From an uncultured Solirubrobacter sp. (lineage in GTDB: Bacteria; Actinomycetota; Thermoleophilia; Solirubrobacterales; Solirubrobacteraceae), in assembly GCA_937871635.1 (NCBI GenBank), contig CALMNS010000586.1, positions 1-9,339 on the forward strand: DNA of 9,339 bases, written 5' to 3'. The position numbers were made by a program, and so were the translations under genes. The number at the start of each line of letters is the position of its first letter. Position 1 is the first letter of the stretch. The notes beneath the pieces are model-generated. The model did no database searches. It had not been told where the DNA came from and saw nothing but the letters and a program-made list of their open reading frames with translations. Shown piece by piece: positions 5,663-9,339 of this stretch.

Positions 5663-6154
5663 CTAGCGCACTTCGCGAAGCTTCCCGGTCTCAACCTCGT
5701 AGACGAAGCCGCGCACGGAGTCCTTCTTCGGGATGAACGGGCTCGCGTTCACGCGGGCCAGCGACTGGCGGACGTCCTCGTCGACGTCGGGGAACGACTC
5801 GGCGGCCCACGCGGGCTTGATGCCGGTGTCCTCCTGGATCGACCGCTTGAACTCGTCGTCGGTGAAGGTGAGCATGCCGCAGTCCGTGTGGTGGATGAGG
5901 AGGATCTCCTCCGTCCCCAGCAGGCGCTGGGAGATGGCCAGCGAGCGGACCTCGTCGTCGGTGATCACCCCGCCGGCGTTGCGGATGACGTGCGCGTCGC
6001 CCTCCTGCAGGCCGAGCAGCCTCGTCGGGATCAACCGCGCGTCCATGCAGGCGACGATCGCGATCTTCTTGGCGGGGGGCATCGGCAGGTCGGCCTTGTC
6101 GAAGCCCTCCGCGTAGGCCTTGTTGTTCTCGAGTAGCTCGTCGGTGACGCTCAT
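5663..6154 (-). CDS. canA: Beta-class carbonic anhydrase
   Basis: A zinc enzyme that interconverts CO2 and bicarbonate in the cytoplasm. The 163-residue product has C36-x-D38-x-R40 (VACMDARL) and H89-x-x-C92 (HHTDCGM), giving the Cys-His-Cys zinc set plus the Asp-Arg pair that gates the active site. HVIRNAGGVITDDEVRSLAISQ (about 55-76) and CGMLTFTDDEFK are family hallmarks. From memory, length and residues closely match Mycobacterium tuberculosis Rv1284 (CanA), so the symbol is given on that likeness. ATG 6154 is the first start in a protein that matches the family from its first residues (MSVTDELLENNKAYAEGF). A GAGG lies only 2 nt before it, too near for a normal ribosome site, while a TACGGT box sits 6 nt upstream. 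It follows the hydrolase with a 55-nt gap and may be read from it or from its own promoter. Confidence 0.95.
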   Translation of the reverse strand: MSVTDELLENNKAYAEGFDKADLPMPPAKKIAIVACMDARLIPTRLLGLQEGDAHVIRNAGGVITDDEVRSLAISQRLLGTEEILLIHHTDCGMLTFTDDEFKRSIQEDTGIKPAWAAESFPDVDEDVRQSLARVNASPFIPKKDSVRGFVYEVETGKLREVR

Positions 6155-6160
6155 GGCCTC

Positions 6161-6166
6161 ACCGTA
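6161..6166 (-). promoter_or_regulatory. Possible -10 box for leaderless canA transcript
   Basis: TACGGT on the minus strand, 6 nt before the canA ATG, fits TANNNT and would place the transcript start at the start codon. No good -35 hexamer is visible. Confidence 0.4.
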
Positions 6167-6209
6167 CCTGAATCCTGACCCGGTTTCGGCACTTAGGCCA
6201 TCCGGCGGG

Positions 6210-7037
6210 TCATTCCACGAGGACGGTCCGCAGCCGCACGGCGAAGGCGTCGGGATCGTCGACGAAGCCGGTGTGGTCGCCGAGGAAGCGCGTCGGCTCG
6301 ACGCCGAGCGCGGCCGCGAGGGCCCGGGACGTGCGGTCGCACTCCTGGCCGGACGACTCCTCGCCGATGCCGACGATCACGCGGGCGGGCACCGAGCGGA
6401 GCGCGGCGAGGTCCGGCTGCCACCAGGTCGTGGGGCGCAGCTCGTGGGCGAACCAGAAGCGCTCGTCGGCGACGACCTGCGGGTCGCGCTCGCCGCCGAA
6501 CAGCTCGGCCACCGCCTCGGGCGGGACGGGGATGTTCGCCTGGGCGAACAGGCGGGTCCAGGCCCCCACCACGTCGCCGGCGAGGTAGGCGGCGCACATC
6601 GCCTCCGTACCGGCCCGGAGCTCGTCGCGGTCGTCGAGCAGCTCGTTGAGCGGCGGCTCGTGCGCGACGACCGTCCGCACCCGCTCGGGGTGGGCCTGGA
6701 CGAGCGCGAGCGCGGTGACCGCCCCGCCGCTCGAGCCGAAGACCGTCGCCGGGCCGGCGTCGAGGTGGGCGATGAGCCGCGACAGGTCGTCGGCGCGCAG
6801 CTCGGGCGTGGAGTCGGCGTCGGGATCGTCGACCCGGCTGCGGTGGATGCCCCGGGGATCGGTGGTCAGCACGGTGTGGTCGGCGCACAGTCGTTCGGCG
6901 AGCGGCGCGAAGGCCGCGGCGTCCATCGGGGCGCCGACGAGCACGAGCAGCGGGCCGGTGCCCCGGACCTCGTAGTGGAGCTCGGCGCCCGGAACGACGA
7001 GGGTGGCGGTGGCAGCGGTGTCGGCAGTGGGGTGCAT
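6210..7037 (-). CDS. Alpha/beta-fold hydrolase
   Basis: A 275-residue cytoplasmic alpha/beta hydrolase. The nucleophile elbow is G-S-S103-G-G (TVFGSSGGAVTALAL, about 98-112), the strand before it carries TTDPRGIHRS (58-67), and the catalytic His is likely H255 in GDHTGF. The acid is less clear; the usual position after strand beta-7 reads IVGIGEESS, so E226 or E227 may serve in place of Asp. The oxyanion region is LVGAPMDA instead of the common HG. No signal peptide is seen, and the substrate is unknown. The start is ATG 7037, with AGGGAG 5 nt upstream; the frame is open further, but that would run into the divergent tetR gene. It is divergent from tetR across 97 bp, a common layout in which the regulator controls the enzyme. 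Confidence 0.9.
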   Translation of the reverse strand: MHPTADTAATATLVVPGAELHYEVRGTGPLLVLVGAPMDAAAFAPLAERLCADHTVLTTDPRGIHRSRVDDPDADSTPELRADDLSRLIAHLDAGPATVFGSSGGAVTALALVQAHPERVRTVVAHEPPLNELLDDRDELRAGTEAMCAAYLAGDVVGAWTRLFAQANIPVPPEAVAELFGGERDPQVVADERFWFAHELRPTTWWQPDLAALRSVPARVIVGIGEESSGQECDRTSRALAAALGVEPTRFLGDHTGFVDDPDAFAVRLRTVLVE

Positions 7038-7064
7038 CTCGTCTCCCTCAGGATCTTTCGCGGC

Positions 7065-7089
7065 GGACTGGACTGGACCTGGACTGGAC
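7065..7089. repeat. GGACT short tandem repeats (perfect 11-bp direct repeat) in divergent promoter region
   Basis: Five GGAC(T) units lie in a row with one extra base. Read differently, CTGGACTGGAC occurs twice without a gap (7068-7078, 7079-7089), a period of 11 bp or about one helical turn. The array sits between the hydrolase ribosome site and the tetR start. Confidence 0.85.
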
Positions 7090-7123
7090 GGTACGGTACT
7101 CCACCGGTACTGATCCGTCCAGT
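7083..7123. promoter_or_regulatory. Candidate TetR operator: 9-bp inverted repeat with inner direct repeats
   Basis: ACTGGACGG (7083-7091) and CCGTCCAGT (7115-7123) are perfect inverted arms 23 nt apart. Inside them CGGTACT occurs twice at an 11-bp period (7094-7100 and 7105-7111), with a further overlapping CGGTAC at 7089. The right arm abuts the presumed tetR -10 box. The position between divergent tetR and hydrolase genes suggests the binding site of this TetR protein, which would control both. Confidence 0.55.
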
Positions 7124-7128
7124 ACTCT
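7123..7128 (+). promoter_or_regulatory. Possible -10 box for leaderless tetR transcript
   Basis: TACTCT ends 6 nt before ATG 7135, so transcription would start at or next to that codon. This favours ATG 7135 over the in-frame GTG at 7129, which would lie upstream of the transcript start. No Shine-Dalgarno site is visible. Confidence 0.4.
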
Positions 7129-7134
7129 GTGGTC

Positions 7135-7815
7135 ATGGAGGCGACCACCGGGCGCGAACGGCGCCGCGACCCGGGCCACGGCCCGGTTCCGGCCCCTCCC
7201 GAGGGCCGCTCCGCGCGCAAGCGGGCGGAGATCGTCGACGCCGCGCGCGAGCTCTTCCTCCAGCGGGGCTACGTCGGCACGAGCATGGACGACGTCGCCG
7301 CCCTCGCCCGCGTCTCCAAGCAGACGGTCTACAAGCACTTCGGGAGTAAGGAGCGGCTGTTCATCGAGCTCCTCACCGGCGACATGAGCCGGGCCGACGA
7401 CGCCGTCGCCGGGCTCGCCGAGGCGATCCCGGGGAGCCAGGACCTCGCACGCGACCTGGGCGCGTTCGCCCGGGCCTATCTCGCCAGCGTGATGCAGCCG
7501 CACCTGATCCGCCTGCGCCGGACGGTGATCGGTGAGGCCGAGCGGTTCCCCGACGTCGCCCGCGCGTGGTACGCCGCCGGGCCCGAGCAGGCGTACGCCC
7601 AGTTCGCCGGCTGGTTCACGACGCTCGCCGAGCGCGGCCTGCTCCGCGTCGACGACCCCCGCCTCGCCGCCCAGCACTTCAACTGGCTGATCCTCTCCGT
7701 CCCGCTCAACGAGGCGATGAGCCGGCCGGGCGGCGAGGCGCGCGGCGACGAGCGCGACCTTGACCGGTACGCCGACGAGGGCGTGCGCGTGTTCCTCGCC
7801 GCCTACGCCTCCTAG
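7135..7815 (+). CDS. TetR/AcrR-family transcriptional regulator
   Basis: A 226-residue repressor-type regulator. A basic, Pro-rich N-terminal tail (about 1-28) precedes the DNA-binding domain. KRAEIVDAARELFLQRGY (29-46) is helix 1, and GTSMDDVAALARVSKQTVYKHFGSKERLF (48-76) is the helix-turn-helix with the classic TVYKHF recognition helix. The C-terminal part (LIRLRRTVIGEAERFPDVARAWY) resembles the AefR-type ligand domain. This is the only plus-strand gene in the window. It is divergent from the alpha/beta hydrolase and convergent with lhr, sharing its last four bases with the lhr stop. The start is placed at ATG 7135; GTG 7129 is the alternative, adding two residues. The ligand is unknown. 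It probably controls the hydrolase and itself. Confidence 0.93.
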   Translation: MEATTGRERRRDPGHGPVPAPPEGRSARKRAEIVDAARELFLQRGYVGTSMDDVAALARVSKQTVYKHFGSKERLFIELLTGDMSRADDAVAGLAEAIPGSQDLARDLGAFARAYLASVMQPHLIRLRRTVIGEAERFPDVARAWYAAGPEQAYAQFAGWFTTLAERGLLRVDDPRLAAQHFNWLILSVPLNEAMSRPGGEARGDERDLDRYADEGVRVFLAAYAS

Positions 7816-9339
7816 GCGGTCAGCGTGAGCTTCCGCGTGCCCGAGCGGAAGCCGAACTCGAGCAGCGTCGGCTCGAGCGGCGAGCCCACCACGGGCTCGC
7901 CGTTGACCCGCTCGATGCCGAGCTTCTTCGGGAGCCGTCCGCGGCGCACGCCGTCGGCGAGGGCCTCGAGGGCCGGGCCGACGCGCTCGTCCGTCGCCTC
8001 CACGAGCATCTGCAGGCCCTTGCCGCCGCGCTCGACGTAAAGGACGGGCTCGGCGCCGGCGAGGACGAGGTAGGCGCCCGCCTGCCGCGAGGGGGCCCGC
8101 GTCTCGCCCGCGGTGGGCCACTTGAGGACGCCCCCGTAGACCTGGGCGGGGTCCGTCGCGGCGAGGACGACGGGCGGCGCGGCGTCGTCGTCGCGCTGGC
8201 CGCGCAGCCGCTCGACCGCGCCGGGAAGGGCGAACTGCGCGCCCCCGAGGCCCTCGATGAAGTAGCCGCGGCGGCAGACGCCGAGCGTCTCGAGCGCGGC
8301 GAACTGGTCGTAGAGGGAGGAGAAGCCGCCCGGGATCCCTTCGGCGAGGACCTGCTCCCGGGTGACGATGCCGTAGCGCTCGAGCAGGAGCTCGGCCTGG
8401 GCGCGCCGGCGGGCGGTGGGGTCGACCGCCCCCTCGCCGAACAGCCCCGCGGTCAGCGACCAGCGCCCCTGCACGGTGGGCTGGGCGGCGGAGCGCCGCG
8501 CCCCGAAGCGCCGCCGCGAGGCGGCCGCCCGGTCGGCACGGGCGCGCTGGGACGCCTGCGTCGTGAGCTTGCCGGAGCGCAGCGGGGAGAAGGCGTCGTT
8601 CGTCGCCTCGCCCGCCCAGGCGAGGTCCCACAGGGCCTCCTGGATCTCCTCGGCGGGGACGCCGGCGACGTCGACGAGCAGGTCGGTGAAGAAGCAGGCA
8701 CCCCGGGCGAGCCGCTCGCGGATGCGGGCGTGGACCCCGTCCTCCGGGGCGTCGGCGCTGCGGTTGGGCGGCGGGCCGAGCAGCGCGAGGTCCTCGCGGA
8801 AGTAGAGGGCGACCCGGCCACTGCGCCGCCCGAGTGCCCCCGCGCCGATCCACACGACCTCGCCCGCCGCGCAGAGCTGGTCCATCCACGACGGCGAGTA
8901 GGCCCCGACGCGGCGCGGCAGGACGTCGCGCTCCCAGACCTCGGCGGGCAGCGGCAGGCCCTGCAGCGGGATGAGCGCCTCGCGCAGCCGGTCGATCCCC
9001 GCGCCGCCCGGGGGGTGGCGGTCGACGCCCTGCCAGCTCGGGGCGAAGCGCGCGAGCGCCCGCTGGTCGGCCGGCTCGATCTCCTTGCGCAGGGCGGCGA
9101 GCGAGGCGCGCCGCAGCCGGCGCAGGACCTCGGGGTCGCACCACTCGCGCTCCGACCCACCGGGGCGCAGCTCACCGCGCATGAGCTCGCCCGCGCGCTC
9201 GAGCCCGGCCAGCACCGGGGTGAGGTCGATCCCGTAGCGGGCCTTGAGCTCGTCCCCGGTGAACGGGCCGTGCGTGCGCGCGTAGCGCCGCGCCACCCGC
9301 TCGAGGGCGTCGGGCACGTCGGCGAGGAAGGCCTCGGGG
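7812..9339 (-). CDS. lhr: Lhr-type helicase, C-terminal part (508 residues)
   Basis: This is the 3' end of a large helicase-related repair protein; the N-terminal ATPase core is outside the window. Counting from the GTG at 9317, VPDALERVARRYARTHGPFT (1-20) starts a winged-helix region typical of the Lhr C-terminal domain. GRWSLTAGLF (284-293), YGIVTREQVLAEGIPGGFSSLY (315-336), RRGYFIEGLGGAQFALPG (349-366) and VLAATDPAQVYGG (384-396) are family blocks in the expected order. The GTG is probably not the true start: the frame continues upstream as PEAFLAD to the edge, and these blocks occur deep in full-length proteins of about 1500 residues. In E. coli the Lhr C-terminal domain has been reported to carry uracil-DNA glycosylase activity; whether the catalytic Asp is kept here I cannot align by eye. 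It ends tail to tail with tetR, overlapping by 4 bp. Confidence 0.9.
   Translation of the reverse strand, partial: PEAFLADVPDALERVARRYARTHGPFTGDELKARYGIDLTPVLAGLERAGELMRGELRPGGSEREWCDPEVLRRLRRASLAALRKEIEPADQRALARFAPSWQGVDRHPPGGAGIDRLREALIPLQGLPLPAEVWERDVLPRRVGAYSPSWMDQLCAAGEVVWIGAGALGRRSGRVALYFREDLALLGPPPNRSADAPEDGVHARIRERLARGACFFTDLLVDVAGVPAEEIQEALWDLAWAGEATNDAFSPLRSGKLTTQASQRARADRAAASRRRFGARRSAAQPTVQGRWSLTAGLFGEGAVDPTARRRAQAELLLERYGIVTREQVLAEGIPGGFSSLYDQFAALETLGVCRRGYFIEGLGGAQFALPGAVERLRGQRDDDAAPPVVLAATDPAQVYGGVLKWPTAGETRAPSRQAGAYLVLAGAEPVLYVERGGKGLQMLVEATDERVGPALEALADGVRRGRLPKKLGIERVNGEPVVGSPLEPTLLEFGFRSGTRKLTLTA

Noticed and set aside
5557..5694. 46-codon upstream extension of nei
   Set aside because: The catalytic N-terminal Pro must follow the initiator Met, so ATG 5556 is required; the extension also crosses the hairpin and the end of canA.
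7129..7134. GTG at 7129 as the tetR start
   Set aside because: It directly follows the presumed -10 box and would lie upstream of the transcript start; ATG 7135 fits better. A promoter elsewhere would reopen this.
7048..9144. A 698-residue minus-strand frame running through lhr and across tetR
   Set aside because: It is a shadow of the lhr frame and the complement of tetR; no domain is recognisable and it crosses the divergent promoter region.
1..9339. Mobile element, phage genes, CRISPR, toxin-antitoxin or defence system
   Set aside because: No transposase, integrase, spaced repeats or recognisable toxin was found; the genes are ordinary chromosomal housekeeping and regulatory families.

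Overview
The window is high-GC DNA (about 70% by eye) that looks like an actinobacterial chromosome. Supporting signs are CIRCE control of groESL, a carbonic anhydrase that resembles mycobacterial Rv1284 almost residue for residue, and Nei and Lhr of the actinobacterial type. A deep-branching class such as Thermoleophilia is a guess that the sequence alone cannot prove. All genes but one run on the minus strand, so the biological reading order is from right to left.

Reading order: (1) 9339-7812, the C-terminal third of an Lhr-type helicase, whose front end lies outside the window. (2) A tetR gene on the plus strand (7135-7815) that meets lhr tail to tail and shares its stop codon bases. It is divergent from an alpha/beta hydrolase (7037-6210); a 97-bp region rich in short direct and inverted repeats separates the two. 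(3) A beta-carbonic anhydrase (6154-5663). (4) A tight run of five genes: Nei/Fpg DNA glycosylase (5556-4765), glycerophosphodiester phosphodiesterase (4768-4046), Crp/Fnr regulator (4012-3293), Nudix hydrolase (3303-2893) and an ASCH-like protein (2875-2477). The first two and the third and fourth overlap, so an operon is likely. (5) groES-groEL (2316-369), driven by a promoter bracketed by two CIRCE operators and closed by a hairpin terminator. (6) The N-terminal part of a small membrane-anchored protein (267 to the left edge).

The common thread is maintenance and stress: DNA repair (Lhr, Nei), possible nucleotide clean-up (Nudix), protein folding (GroES/EL) and regulators (Crp, TetR). No mobile element, CRISPR array, tRNA or rRNA was seen, and no intergenic stretch exceeds about 160 bp. 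I do not see a convincing new defence or biosynthetic system. The points most worth a second look are the phased repeats between tetR and the hydrolase, the repeated placement of a TANNNT box 6-8 nt before start codons (leaderless transcription), and the lhr-nei pair apparently split by a tetR/hydrolase/carbonic anhydrase segment.
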